Positions 19,093 to 28,617 of a stretch of DNA of 64,000 nt are shown one piece after another. The notes beneath the pieces are model-generated. The model saw only the letters and a list, made by a program, of their open reading frames with translations. It searched no databases and was not told the DNA's origin. Within the stretch, counting starts at the first letter, position 1. Every line of letters starts with the position of its first letter. The DNA is from Deltaproteobacteria bacterium RBG_16_64_85 (GTDB lineage: Bacteria; Desulfobacterota; Deferrimicrobia; Deferrimicrobiales; Deferrimicrobiaceae): the NCBI GenBank assembly GCA_001798885.1, contig MGQW01000007.1:21242-85241 (forward strand), given 5' to 3'. The position numbers and the translations under genes are program-made.

Positions 19093-21122
19093 CGGCCCTC
19101 CGTCGATTTCAGAAGGGCGGCGCAATGGCTGCGAACCGCCGCCCGGCGCGACTCCTTGCCCCGGTGCAGGTAGCCCAGCGCCTCCGCCCCCCCGATGCGG
19201 AAAAGCGCGGTTGCGGCGTCCAGTCTCAGGGAAACCTCCTTCGTGGACGAGAAAAACGCCTCCTCCAGGAGGATCCTTCCGAGGGAAGGCATCGTCTCCG
19301 GGACCTTGAGTTTTCCGAGCGCGAGGATCACCTCGCGCTTCACGCGGATGTCGGGGTAGTCGAGGACGCGAACCAGCCCTTGCGCTGCACCGCGGGCCCC
19401 GATCTCGCCGAGAAGGAAGCACATGTTCCGGACGAAATACCAGCGGGGATGGGAGAGCTTTTCCAGGATCGCCGGGACGGCCGTTCCCCCCATGCGGACG
19501 GCCAGGGACAGCAGAAGCTTTCGCCTGCTCGCGTCCGACTCCACGAGGAGGCGGTTAAGCACTGCATGGATCGCGTCCTCGCTGAACGCGGCGAGAAAGA
19601 CGGGAATCCTCCCCGAGTCCTCGGTGGAAATATCGCGGGAGAGGTAGAGGTCGATGAGATGGCCGAAATCGACCCCTTCGATGACCCTGCGCACCTCCTC
19701 CCGCCCCTCTTCCGGGGCATTCTCGCGGATCGAGGAAAGGGCGCCCAGCACGGTTTCGAGAAGAGCGAACTCCTTCCGTGAGATGATGTTCGGGAGGTAT
19801 TTCCTTATGTCCTCGAGCAGCTGGAGGAACTCCGCCGCGTTTTTCTCGCGCGCGAGAAGCTCCAGCATCACCAGGACCGCTTTCCTGTACCTGGCCTCCT
19901 CGCGGAAATGGTCGAGCACCGCCGGGTCCGGAGGCGAGGCGCTTCGCGCCTGCAATTGCATGCCGGCATCGCCTGCCAACGCATCCATGAAGCGGGAATG
20001 TCCCTCATCCAGATACGCCTTCTCGGACCTGGCGAGCAGGAGCTTCTCGACGGCCTCCCAGGTCTTGACGGCGTAATATTCCTTGGCACGCAGGCTTTCC
20101 CGGGCACGCTCCTTGAGCCGCGGGAGAAGGGAGCCGTGCACATCGCGTTCGGCCGCGATGATCTCGAATATCTTTCGAAGCCGCTTGCCCCCTTTAACTT
20201 CGGTGGACAGCAGGCTTGCGGTCAGGTCGATAAAATCGTCGTCCGTGTAATCCGCCGCCAGGGCCCGGGTGAAGGAAACCGGAAGGGAAAGAGCCGCTTC
20301 GTCCAGGTCTTCCCCGCGGTCTTCTCCCGGCCCGGCGAACCCGTCATCAAGGAAATGCAGGAGTTCTTTCTTCCTGTCCTCGGGAAGGGTCCGGATCGTT
20401 TCCCCCAGGTGCCGGAACATGCGGCGCAGCACTTCGGGCGAAACCGCATCCTCCTGAGCCGGGGGGCCGGATGCACCCGTCTCCCTTTCCGCGAAGGCGC
20501 GGGCTCGTCGAAGGATCACGGGAATCAGCTCCGGCGATCCGGAGAGCTCTTCCACGACCTTTCTTTCCCCTCCCTCATCCGCGGTGTTCGCGGTCAGGAG
20601 CATTTTCCACAGCATATCTTCGCGCCCCGGAAGCTCGGGGCCGTCTGCCGGGTTCACGATCCGCCGGGATAGAACCTCTTTGTAGTTGTAGGGATAAATG
20701 AAGATTCCCGGCAGCCGCTCCCGCTGCAGGAACGCCTCGGGGGATTCGTTCGATTTGCCCGACCTTGAATCATGAAGGCAGCGGAAAAACATGAGCAGCC
20801 CTTCCGGCGTGGCATCCCCCCCGAAACCGAGCGTGGCAACCTGGTTGAGATATAGCGTCTCCGCGAAAGGTGAAATAAGCGCATGTCCCGCCCCAATAAA
20901 GGTGTCCCGGTAAAGGACCCTGTCCCGCGCGATCCCGAATAGAACGCGGTGTCCCGGCTCCTGCGCAATCCGGGAAACCAACGCGGCGTGGACCGGTTTC
21001 ACGCGCTCCGCCAGGAAAGGATGACCGGCCTGGTACAGGCCCGTCCAATGGCAGACGCGGGCAAGGTCGAGGAGGAGCCGTTCGATCTCGGGGAATACGA
21101 TCTCGGGTTGCCCTACAACCAT
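19089..21122 (-). CDS. HEAT-repeat protein coupled to HD-GYP gene
   Basis: This encodes 677 residues. The N-terminal ~140 residues (CHWTGLYQAGHPFLAERV, RVLFGIARDRVLYRDTF) resemble the start of the downstream HD-GYP protein. The middle is long and helical. The C-terminal ~180 residues hold HEAT-like helical repeats (AVPAILEKLSHPRWYFVRN, LVRVLDYPDIRVKREVILAL, LRLDAATALFRIG). HEAT arrays usually mediate protein contacts. It ends in a four-base overlap with the HD-GYP gene, implying stoichiometric coupled translation; it may be a partner or scaffold for it. GGAGG lies ten bases before ATG 21122. No catalytic motif is visible. Confidence 0.72.
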   Translation of the reverse strand: MVVGQPEIVFPEIERLLLDLARVCHWTGLYQAGHPFLAERVKPVHAALVSRIAQEPGHRVLFGIARDRVLYRDTFIGAGHALISPFAETLYLNQVATLGFGGDATPEGLLMFFRCLHDSRSGKSNESPEAFLQRERLPGIFIYPYNYKEVLSRRIVNPADGPELPGREDMLWKMLLTANTADEGGERKVVEELSGSPELIPVILRRARAFAERETGASGPPAQEDAVSPEVLRRMFRHLGETIRTLPEDRKKELLHFLDDGFAGPGEDRGEDLDEAALSLPVSFTRALAADYTDDDFIDLTASLLSTEVKGGKRLRKIFEIIAAERDVHGSLLPRLKERARESLRAKEYYAVKTWEAVEKLLLARSEKAYLDEGHSRFMDALAGDAGMQLQARSASPPDPAVLDHFREEARYRKAVLVMLELLAREKNAAEFLQLLEDIRKYLPNIISRKEFALLETVLGALSSIRENAPEEGREEVRRVIEGVDFGHLIDLYLSRDISTEDSGRIPVFLAAFSEDAIHAVLNRLLVESDASRRKLLLSLAVRMGGTAVPAILEKLSHPRWYFVRNMCFLLGEIGARGAAQGLVRVLDYPDIRVKREVILALGKLKVPETMPSLGRILLEEAFFSSTKEVSLRLDAATALFRIGGAEALGYLHRGKESRRAAVRSHCAALLKSTEGR

Positions 21123-21396
21123 ATGGGGGAATCCTCCGATTGCGGGTTGTTTCCCGATCGTTTCTACTCCCGGAGATCCTTATCGTCCTAACGCCCGGAG
21201 ATCTTTACGGGAAAATCGGTCCGGCCGCCCTCCCATCTCCCCGTCCTTCCTTCGTTCGATGCCACACAACTTCCGCTCCGTCGAAATCCATCCGCCTCTT
21301 CCGTGCAAGCCCCCCGAACGGAGCTCGAATGCCACGTTAATTGCGAGATGCTGCACCAGATTCGCGATTTCGCTTGCTTTCAGGATTTCCGGATGG

Positions 21397-21645
21397 TATG
21401 GTGGTGACAGCTTGAAAAAACACGAAACGCAATCCTCTCCCCAACGGTCCTTTCGCGGAAGCGGGTTCGGCGTCTCCCCCGGGCGCCTCTTACGCTTCCC
21501 CCAAAGGCTTCCCCTTCGGAAGATCGGATAAGGCTTCCACGTCTTCTCCATGGGTTGTGCTTGGTGAATCTTCAGCGACCGCGTCATCTTTCCGTGCCAT
21601 GCGGAAGCTCTCGCGGACAACTTCCTTCAAGGAGAAGAGAAAAAA
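21397..21645 (+). promoter_or_regulatory. promoter -10 and long structured 5' leader of the DEAD-box gene
   Basis: TTGCTT (21374-21379) and TATGGT (21397-21402) with a 17-base spacer form a plausible promoter, leaving a leader of ~235 bases. The leader holds a nested inverted repeat: GGAAGCG 21457-21463 pairs with CGCTTCC 21493-21499, and GGCG 21469-21472 with CGCC 21484-21487. The remaining gene-free stretch 21123-21396 shows nothing else I can support. Confidence 0.45.
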
Positions 21646-22919
21646 TGTCTTTCGAAACATTCGGGCTCTGCCCCGAAATCCTTCGCGCCGTAAACGCGAA
21701 AAACTACAAAACGCCGACTCCCATCCAGGAGAAGACCATCCCTCACGTGCTGGAGGGAAAGGACCTCCTCGGGTGTGCCCAGACCGGGACGGGCAAGACG
21801 GCGGCGTTCGCCCTCCCGATCCTTCAACGCCTTTTTGCGACGCACGACAAGGGCCGCAGGCGGCGCGCGATCCGCGTCCTCGTGCTGACCCCGACGCGCG
21901 AACTGGCCAACCAGATCGCCGACAGCTTCGGCGCCTACGGCAGGTATACGGGGTTGCGGCATACCGTGGTCTACGGTGGCGTCAGCCAGAAACCCCAGGA
22001 TCAGGCCCTCCGGCAGGGGATCGACATCCTTGTGGCAACCCCGGGACGGCTGCTCGACCTGTGCTCGCAGGGGCTTGTGAATCTTCGTGCCATTGAAACT
22101 TTCGTGCTGGACGAGGCCGACCGGATGCTCGACATGGGCTTCCTTCCGGACATCCGGCGGATCATCGACAAGCTGCCGGACAGCCGGCAGACCCTTTTCT
22201 TTTCGGCAACGATACCGGCCGATATCCGGAGACTTTCCGACACGATCCTGCGCAACCCGGTCCGTGTGGCGGCGACGCCGGTGTCCTCGCCGGCGGAGGC
22301 CGTCGAGCACTCGGTCTATTTCGTGGAAAGGCACGGCAAGGGGGAGCTGCTCCGGCACCTCCTTTCCGACGATTCCATCAAGAACGCGCTGGTCTTTACG
22401 CGTACGAAGCACGGGGCCGACCGGGTGGCCCGGCAGCTCTCCCGCGCTCACGTCAGCGTCGAGGCGATCCACGGCGACAAGTCCCAAAACACCCGCGAAC
22501 GTGCCCTGGCCGACTTCAAGCGGGGCGCGACGCGGGTGCTGGTGGCCACCGACGTCGCCGCGCGGGGCCTGGACATCGTCGATCTCTCTCACGTCATCAA
22601 TTTCGATCTGCCCAACGAGCCGGAGGCCTACGTCCACCGCATCGGCCGCACCGGGAGGGCCGGCGCGTCCGGCATCGCCCTGTCCTTTTGCGGCATCGAG
22701 GAGCGGCCTCTCCTCGTCAACATCGAAGGGCTGATCCGCAAGCACCTGAGCGTGGTGGAGGAGCATCCTTTCCGTTCCGAGCTTCGGCCTCCGCTCCGGA
22801 CGAATCTCGACCCCCGGCGCTCGCAAAGCGCCACTCGTCCCTACATGATCCGCGCGGATGAGCTTTTCTCTTCAGGGAAAGACGGCGGACTGCACCACCG
22901 GCCGGGCGTCAACGGTTGA
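21645..22919 (+). CDS. DEAD-box ATP-dependent RNA helicase (RhlE/DeaD-like)
   Basis: The 424-residue helicase has all core motifs: the Q-motif region [12 protein letters not shown], Walker [21 protein letters not shown] ([13 protein letters not shown]), SAT, and [10 protein letters not shown]. The C-terminal tail is short. Such enzymes unwind structured RNA in ribosome assembly or mRNA decay. ATG 21645 follows AAGGAG at 21629-21634. The long leader suggests post-transcriptional or cold control, as known for several DEAD-box genes. The 3' end overlaps the convergent aldo/keto reductase by 11 bases. Confidence 0.92.
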   Translation: MSFETFGLCPEILRAVNAKNYKTPTPIQEKTIPHVLEGKDLLGCAQTGTGKTAAFALPILQRLFATHDKGRRRRAIRVLVLTPTRELANQIADSFGAYGRYTGLRHTVVYGGVSQKPQDQALRQGIDILVATPGRLLDLCSQGLVNLRAIETFVLDEADRMLDMGFLPDIRRIIDKLPDSRQTLFFSATIPADIRRLSDTILRNPVRVAATPVSSPAEAVEHSVYFVERHGKGELLRHLLSDDSIKNALVFTRTKHGADRVARQLSRAHVSVEAIHGDKSQNTRERALADFKRGATRVLVATDVAARGLDIVDLSHVINFDLPNEPEAYVHRIGRTGRAGASGIALSFCGIEERPLLVNIEGLIRKHLSVVEEHPFRSELRPPLRTNLDPRRSQSATRPYMIRADELFSSGKDGGLHHRPGVNG

Positions 22920-23895
22920 CGGCCCGCATCGCCTCTTCAGGGTAGCGCGGGCCCGATGCGGCTCCCGGCGGCAGCGCCTCGTCGATCCGGGCCAGGTCCC
23001 GCATCGTAAGGATCACCTTCAGCGCGCCGACGTTTTCCTCCAGCCGGTCCCGCCGCTTGGTACCGGGAATGGGCACCATGTCCTTCCCTTTCGCCAGGAG
23101 CCAGGCCAGCGCGAGTTGAGGCGGTGTGCATCCCTTTTCCGCCGCGATCTCCCCGACCAGGCGCACCAGGTCGAGGTTGCGCTGGAAGTTTTCCCCCTGG
23201 AAGCGCGGGGAATTTCTCCGGTAGTCCCCTTCCGGGAGATCCTCGGGCCGCATGATCTTCCCGGTCAGGAACCCCCTGCCCAAGGGACTGTAGGGGACGA
23301 ACCCGATGCCGAGCTCCCGGCAGACGGAAAGGACTTCCCCCTCCGGGTCGCGCGTCCAAAGGGAATATTCGCTCTGCAAGGCTGCGATCGGGTGAACGGC
23401 ATAAGCGCGGCGGATGGTTGCGGGGGCCGCCTCGGAGAGGCCCAGGAACCGGACCTTCCCCTCGCGCACGAGCGCCGTCATCGCCCCCACGGTCTCCTCC
23501 TCGGGAGTTTCCGGGTCGACGCGGTGCTGGAAATAGAGATCGATGACGTCCACCCCGAGACGGCGAAGACTCGCCTCGCACGCCCCCCGGACGTACTCGG
23601 GCTTTCCATTGACCCCCTTCCAGCTCCCGTCGCTCCCCCGGACGATTCCGAACTTGGTGGCCAGGATCACTTCATTGCGGCGGTCCCGGATCGCCTTCCC
23701 GACGAGCTCTTCGTTGTGGCCCAGCCCGTAAATGTCGGCGGTGTCGAGGAAGTTGATCCCCAGGTCCAGCGCCCGGTGCAGGGTCGCGACCGATTCGTTG
23801 TTCTCGCGCGCGCCGTAAAATTCCGACATCCCCATGCAGCCCAGACCCAACGCCGAAACGGTCAGACCGCTTTTCCCCAGCCGCCTGGATTCCAT
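22909..23895 (-). CDS. aldo/keto reductase
   Basis: The 328-residue TIM-barrel oxidoreductase shows the catalytic tetrad: Asp and Tyr in FLDTADIYG, Lys in LATKFG and His in YFQHRVD. The NADPH-binding [15 protein letters not shown] lies near the C-terminus. It belongs to the group of AKRs acting on small aldehydes or ketones; the substrate cannot be told. AAGGAG precedes ATG 23895. It lies 18 bases after the ACT-domain gene and is probably co-transcribed with it. Confidence 0.88.
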   Translation of the reverse strand: MESRRLGKSGLTVSALGLGCMGMSEFYGARENNESVATLHRALDLGINFLDTADIYGLGHNEELVGKAIRDRRNEVILATKFGIVRGSDGSWKGVNGKPEYVRGACEASLRRLGVDVIDLYFQHRVDPETPEEETVGAMTALVREGKVRFLGLSEAAPATIRRAYAVHPIAALQSEYSLWTRDPEGEVLSVCRELGIGFVPYSPLGRGFLTGKIMRPEDLPEGDYRRNSPRFQGENFQRNLDLVRLVGEIAAEKGCTPPQLALAWLLAKGKDMVPIPGTKRRDRLEENVGALKVILTMRDLARIDEALPPGAASGPRYPEEAMRAVNR

Positions 23896-23913
23896 CGGCG
23901 TCTCCTTCCTTGA

Positions 23914-24327
23914 TCAGGAAGCGCCGAGGGCCTTCACCGCCTTTGGGATGTCCTTCGACTCAACCCAGAGGATCGCGCCGTACCGGCCGCCGCCGGCATC
24001 GATCCCGTCAAGGGCTCTGATGCCGATCCCCGCCTCCGCCAGCTTCGCCGCGACGGCCGCGATCGCGCCCGCCCGGTTTTCTCCCTGGATCAGGAAGCAG
24101 CTCTTTTTCCCGGCGATTTTCAACCCCGTGCGTTTCGCCGCCTTCCGGAAAACGTCCGCATCCTCCGGCACGAAATCCAGCTGAACGCGCCGGCCGCGGG
24201 GAAAGCCGGTGAAGGCAAGCAGGTTTACTCCCTCGTCCCGCAGCGCTCCCAGCACTCGCGCCCCCTCGCCCGTCTTGTTGGAAATACCGACCTTGAAATA
24301 GTCCACTTTGCGAATCGAATCGGACAT
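23914..24327 (-). CDS. ACT-domain protein
   Basis: The 137-residue protein contains two ACT-like modules (KVGISNKTGEGARVLGALRD near residue 12 and GENRAGAIAAVAAKLAEAGI near residue 82). These folds bind amino acids or other small ligands. No catalytic domain is attached, so it is probably a stand-alone sensor or regulatory subunit. GGAGGGG precedes ATG 24327. It starts a two-gene unit with the aldo/keto reductase. Confidence 0.7.
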   Translation of the reverse strand: MSDSIRKVDYFKVGISNKTGEGARVLGALRDEGVNLLAFTGFPRGRRVQLDFVPEDADVFRKAAKRTGLKIAGKKSCFLIQGENRAGAIAAVAAKLAEAGIGIRALDGIDAGGGRYGAILWVESKDIPKAVKALGAS

Positions 24328-24367
24328 TTTTCCCCTCCTTCCCGCATGCTTTAGTTAACCTTGATTT

Positions 24368-24373
24368 ATTATA
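24368..24373 (-). promoter_or_regulatory. perfect -10 element upstream of the ACT gene
   Basis: TATAAT is present on the minus strand about 40 bases before the ACT start, in a short AT-rich island between divergent genes. No good -35 is seen 16-18 bases further upstream, so the promoter call is tentative. Confidence 0.4.
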
Positions 24374-24433
24374 GATTACTTTTTCCCTGTAACGGTACTA
24401 TGTCCTCAATCCGATTCATCCCAAGGGGCCCAG

Positions 24434-25855
24434 ATGGCAGGACACGTCACCCTTCCCTTCTGGCTCGCCGCCCTCCTGGTCCTGCTGGCGGTCTGGGCCG
24501 TGCTGGAACGCCTGTTGATTCCCAGCGTCCGCTGGATCCTCCGGCGGAGGGTCAATCTGTTCATCGAGGAGATCAGCAAACGCCTTCACCTTGAGATCCA
24601 TCCCTTCGCGTTGACGAAACGGCAGGTCCTGATCGACCGGCTGATGTACGATCCCAAGGTCCTGGAAGCCGCCGCCACCCGCGCCCGCGAGAACAACCTC
24701 CCGCGGGACGTCGTGATGGCCGAGGTCGAGCGGTACGCCCGGGAGATCGTCCCCTCCTTCAACGCGTACGTCTATTTCCGGATCGGCTACTGGCTGGCGC
24801 GAAAAACCGCCCGCATCCTTTACCGGGTACGCGTGGGCTTCACCGACGAGGCGGGCCTCTCCCGCATAAGCCCGAAATCCAGCGTCGTTTTCGTGATGAA
24901 CCACCGCAGCAACATGGATTACATCCTGGTCGCTTACCTGGCGGCAACCCGGACCGCGTTGAGCTACGCCGTGGGGGAATGGGCGCGGATCTGGCCGCTT
25001 CAGACCCTCATCCGGGCCCTGGGAGCCTATTTCATCCGGCGCAACTCGGGCAATCCTCTCTACCGCCTCGCATTGGAGCGGTACGTCAACATGGCCACCG
25101 AGAGCGGAGTCGTCCAGGCGGTCTATCCCGAAGGCGGGCTGACCCGGGACGGTGCGCTGCGGAGGCCGAAGCTCGGCCTGCTCGATTACATGGTGAGGTC
25201 GTTCAACCCGGACGGCGAGCGGAACCTCGTGTTTATCCCCGTTGGCATCAACTACGACCGCACCCTCGAAGACCGCAGCCTACTGGTCGAGCTGGACTCC
25301 CGGGTGCGCAGGAAAAGCATCCCGTTCGTGGTCGGCACCGCGCTCAGATTCTTCCTGCACAACCTGTACATGATGCTTCGCGGTCGCTGGTACCGGTTCG
25401 GTTACGCCTGCGTCAACTTCGGCTCCCCGGTCTCCATGAGGGAATACTGCAAGGCGCGCGGAATCGACTTCCGGGCGATGGACAAAGAGGAGCGTTTCCG
25501 CAAGGTGGAGGCCCTGGCAGAAGAACTGATGGTCGAGGTGGGGAAGGTGATTCCCGTTCCACCGGTCTCCCTGGTGGCAACCGTGTTTCTCCGGAACGAG
25601 GAGAAACGGTTCAGCGGGCTGGAATTGAAAGCCGAGGTCCACCGGCTGATCAACGCCCTTGCTGCCGCGGGAGCCCACGTCTATATCCCCCGCCAGGACC
25701 AGGAATACGCCGTCGACGTGGGGCTGCGCATGCTGACGCTGCGTCGCCTGGTCCTCGAGGAGGAGGGGCTCTACCAGGCGAGGCAGGAGGAGCTCCCGCT
25801 CCTGCGATACTACGCCAACTCGATTGCGCACCTGCTCCCGGCGTCGAGCTCCTAG
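24434..25855 (+). CDS. glycerophosphate/lysophosphatidate acyltransferase-like protein (PlsB/PlsC fold)
   Basis: The 473-residue protein starts with a membrane helix (residues ~7-25). The acyltransferase block I is NHRSNMDY (the HX4D motif), and a block III-like YPEGGLTRDG follows about 80 residues later. It should transfer acyl chains to glycerol-phosphate or lysophosphatidate at the inner membrane. The long C-terminal part, with FIPVGINYDRTLED, is more like PlsB than the short PlsC. It starts at ATG 24434 with AAGGGG upstream and ends five bases before a convergent small gene. Confidence 0.8.
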   Translation: MAGHVTLPFWLAALLVLLAVWAVLERLLIPSVRWILRRRVNLFIEEISKRLHLEIHPFALTKRQVLIDRLMYDPKVLEAAATRARENNLPRDVVMAEVERYAREIVPSFNAYVYFRIGYWLARKTARILYRVRVGFTDEAGLSRISPKSSVVFVMNHRSNMDYILVAYLAATRTALSYAVGEWARIWPLQTLIRALGAYFIRRNSGNPLYRLALERYVNMATESGVVQAVYPEGGLTRDGALRRPKLGLLDYMVRSFNPDGERNLVFIPVGINYDRTLEDRSLLVELDSRVRRKSIPFVVGTALRFFLHNLYMMLRGRWYRFGYACVNFGSPVSMREYCKARGIDFRAMDKEERFRKVEALAEELMVEVGKVIPVPPVSLVATVFLRNEEKRFSGLELKAEVHRLINALAAAGAHVYIPRQDQEYAVDVGLRMLTLRRLVLEEEGLYQARQEELPLLRYYANSIAHLLPASSS

Positions 25856-25859
25856 GACT

Positions 25860-26084
25860 TCAGGACCTGTCGCGCTTGAGAACGGGAACCCACCTGGCGT
25901 TCCGCCAGATGTAAGCCTGATCTTCGGTGATCTTCAGGGATAGGACGCCGTGAACCCTCGCCAGGCTCACGAGCGTGTCCTTCGAAACCCACAGTTCCTC
26001 GAAGGACGGAAACTGTCTGGGCGCTTCTTCGATGCGCATGCTGCACATTATGACGAGGAGCAATAAAGCCAAGTAGGTTCGCAC
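25860..26084 (-). CDS. small exported protein with C-terminal YIWR...WVPVLKR motif
   Basis: The 74-residue protein has an N-terminal hydrophobic signal (LALLLLVIMCSM) and a C-terminal segment LKITEDQAYIWRNARWVPVL followed by KR. The same pattern recurs in the product of 56340-56603, so this is a small paralogous family. The start is GTG 26084 behind AAGGAGG. Function is unknown; a periplasmic or membrane-anchored role is inferred from the signal. It may be the last gene of the lon-pcm unit. Confidence 0.62.
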   Translation of the reverse strand: MRTYLALLLLVIMCSMRIEEAPRQFPSFEELWVSKDTLVSLARVHGVLSLKITEDQAYIWRNARWVPVLKRDRS

Positions 26085-26169
26085 GAACCCTCCTTCACGC
26101 CAGGCGGGCGATCGGATCCTCTGGGTTCTCAGGTATTCAATCTTGGATTACGGCTGTTTCAGGCAGGAT

Positions 26170-28617
26170 TCAGGATCCGGGTGTTTTTCCGACCCGGGGA
26201 AATAGCCCTCCAGCGGCAAGGTAAAGGATCCCGCCGATGGCGACGGTCCCGCGAAATCCGATCCACATCGCTCCGACAGAGGCCAGGGAGGCCCCCGCCA
26301 CCGAGAAAAAGCCGTTGATCCCCCACGCATAGGGGATCGCAGGCGCAGCCGCTCCCGCCAGCCGCGAAAGCCCCGACGGGAACGGCATCCCCATGAAAAA
26401 CGCCGCCGGACCCAGTGAGGCGATGAAAACGGCAATCCGCGTCGTCTCTCCCATGGGCAGGAGGAACCTTGCGGACAGGGAAAGGAAGAGGAATCCGGCA
26501 AGCGCCAGGAACGCAATTCCGGGAAAGACGCGGCCCTTCATCGTCGCCTCCGACTCCCACCTCCCGGAAACCGCGCTTCCAAGTCCCGAGAAAAAGGCAA
26601 ACCCTCCGATGGCGACCGTGGCGGCGCGGATGGCGTCGCCCAGGAGGAGGATCCCGATTTTCAGAAATGTCAGCTCGATCAGCATGTACGCCATGCCCAG
26701 GGCGGAAAAATAGGCCGCCAGGTAAATCCCGCCCGCCTTCCCCGGCAGGCGCGCGACGGCAAGCGGAACCAGGAGGCAGACCGAGGCGAGCACCAGCGAG
26801 ACGGCGAGGGACGCAAGCAGGAAAACCACTCCCCATTCCACGAATGGAACCCACTGGCTTCCCAGGAGCCTGCGGAACTCGGGCAGGGAGCGCAACCGCA
26901 GGAAGCGGTGGAAATAGGGGGAATCGTCGGTCGCGGGGGAAAGGTCGAAGAGTTCGCCTTCCCGCCCGCCGGAAGGCCCGGCGAGGACCCTCCGCACGGC
27001 GGTCCGCAGTCCCTTTTCCCCGGCTCCCTCTTCGGCCGCGGGGCCGTCCGGCGGCCACACGATCGAAAACCCCGTCTGCCCGCAGAAACGCTCCACCCGC
27101 ACCCTTTCCTCGCCGGTAAAGGGAAGCCGCCTTGCGAGAATGGCGAACGAACCCCAGCCCCGCACCATTATGATTCTCTGCGATGCGGGGACCGGATCGT
27201 CCTTTTCCAGTTCCAGTCGGAGCGTTGCAAGGATCTTGACGCTTTCCCTGGGGGGAGTCTTCAGCCAGCCGGAGAACGCGATCACGCCTTTTTCCGTCAG
27301 GCGCGACAGCGCCGACCGGATGCCTTCCCGCGTGAGGAGGTACGTCTCGCCCGTGGCATGAATCCCCAGCGAGGAATACGTCGCCGACGATATCTCCGAC
27401 ACTTCGATCAGGTCGAACCTGCTTCCCTCGCGCGCCAGGAAATTACGCGGGCCCTCCGTCCGGATCTCCGTCGGCATCGCCGCCGGCAATCCCGCGGAGA
27501 ACCCGGAAAGGTCCGACCGCACAAGCGCCACGAATTCCGCCGCGGGCTCCACGACGGTGACCGAGGCTGCTCCGTTTCTCGCCGCGGTAAGGATCCCCTC
27601 GGTCCCCCTGAGGCCGAACTGGAGGACCGCGGGACGGTCGACCATCCGGTACGCCGCCACGAATGGAAAACCGTCGAGGTAGGCGGGAGGGCTCTTTCCC
27701 CCGTTCTCCGGGACGACCCCGCGGGCCTCGCCGTCGAAGAACAGCGCAGCCTGCGGGGGGATGTCTCCGGCGAACCGGAAGCTCAGGCCCGGGGCGCTGT
27801 GGATTCCGCCGGCGAACAGCGCGCGGTAATCCCCGGACGGGCCTGAGCGCGAAGCGAGGGTTTTCGCGCCGGGAAGCCGCCGGGCGACCGCCAGATCCTT
27901 GTAAGGGGAAAGGCGCAACTCGGCCGGAGAAAGGAACAACAGCAGCATCGAGGCCCCGCAGACCGCCATCCGCCCCCTGTAAAGCCGCCCGGCGGGAACC
28001 CCAAGCACGAAAAGAGCCGCCGCAATAGCAAGGGCCAGCGGAACGCGCAGGAGGGATTCCGTTCCCACCAAGAAGAAGACGGGAAGAGCCAGGACCGCGC
28101 CTGCGGCTGAACCGGCGAACGCGGCCGCGTAGACCGGACCCGGCTCTCCGAAGCGAAAGGCGAACGGGACCGCGATCGCCCCTCCCGCCAGGAAAAACGG
28201 GACGGCGAGCAGGAGAAAGAACCCTCCGAACCCGATCCATGCGGAAGGCTCCCAAAGGAGAAGGAACGGGTCGAAGGTGACCGCCTGGGAAGCCCGGAAA
28301 GCGAGGTCGAACGACGGGGCCGCCAGGAGAACCAGCCAGGCGAAGAACGTCACGGGGGCTTTTTCGATTCTCCGGCGGAGCAGGTGCATCGCGAGCCCGG
28401 CTCCGCCGAAGCCCAGCATCGCCTGCGAAACGATCAGCGGGACGAAGTGGGGCCAGAAGCGGAAAGACAGGAGCCGGATGAGGAAGATCTCGTCCGCCAG
28501 CGCGGCCGCCGACAGGAGGAAGACGACGGGAAGAACCACCCCGTGCCCGGGGCGGTCAGTGGCCAAGGAGCCGGACGAAGGCGACGGGGAGGACGTTTCG
28601 CTGGGAGACGGAGCCAT
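26170..28617 (-). CDS. polytopic membrane protein with spermidine-synthase-like domain
   Basis: The 815-residue protein has many transmembrane helices at both ends (about seven in residues 25-235 and about seven in 600-810). They flank a soluble Rossmann-like domain (QFGLRGTEGILTAARNGAAS, VEPAAEFVAL, RFDLIEVSE) typical of membrane-bound spermidine-synthase-like proteins. Such proteins are common in bacteria and their reaction is mostly unknown; the canonical GGGDG motif is absent here. The start is uncertain: ATG 28617 overlaps pcm by 62 bases, while GTG 28539 would avoid the overlap. Confidence 0.7.
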   Translation of the reverse strand: MAPSPSETSSPSPSSGSLATDRPGHGVVLPVVFLLSAAALADEIFLIRLLSFRFWPHFVPLIVSQAMLGFGGAGLAMHLLRRRIEKAPVTFFAWLVLLAAPSFDLAFRASQAVTFDPFLLLWEPSAWIGFGGFFLLLAVPFFLAGGAIAVPFAFRFGEPGPVYAAAFAGSAAGAVLALPVFFLVGTESLLRVPLALAIAAALFVLGVPAGRLYRGRMAVCGASMLLLFLSPAELRLSPYKDLAVARRLPGAKTLASRSGPSGDYRALFAGGIHSAPGLSFRFAGDIPPQAALFFDGEARGVVPENGGKSPPAYLDGFPFVAAYRMVDRPAVLQFGLRGTEGILTAARNGAASVTVVEPAAEFVALVRSDLSGFSAGLPAAMPTEIRTEGPRNFLAREGSRFDLIEVSEISSATYSSLGIHATGETYLLTREGIRSALSRLTEKGVIAFSGWLKTPPRESVKILATLRLELEKDDPVPASQRIIMVRGWGSFAILARRLPFTGEERVRVERFCGQTGFSIVWPPDGPAAEEGAGEKGLRTAVRRVLAGPSGGREGELFDLSPATDDSPYFHRFLRLRSLPEFRRLLGSQWVPFVEWGVVFLLASLAVSLVLASVCLLVPLAVARLPGKAGGIYLAAYFSALGMAYMLIELTFLKIGILLLGDAIRAATVAIGGFAFFSGLGSAVSGRWESEATMKGRVFPGIAFLALAGFLFLSLSARFLLPMGETTRIAVFIASLGPAAFFMGMPFPSGLSRLAGAAAPAIPYAWGINGFFSVAGASLASVGAMWIGFRGTVAIGGILYLAAGGLFPRVGKTPGS

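Noticed and set aside
21180..21620. 146-codon minus-strand frame in the DEAD-box leader
   Set aside because: Basic, low-complexity translation without a ribosome binding site, lying over the structured leader; treated as chance.
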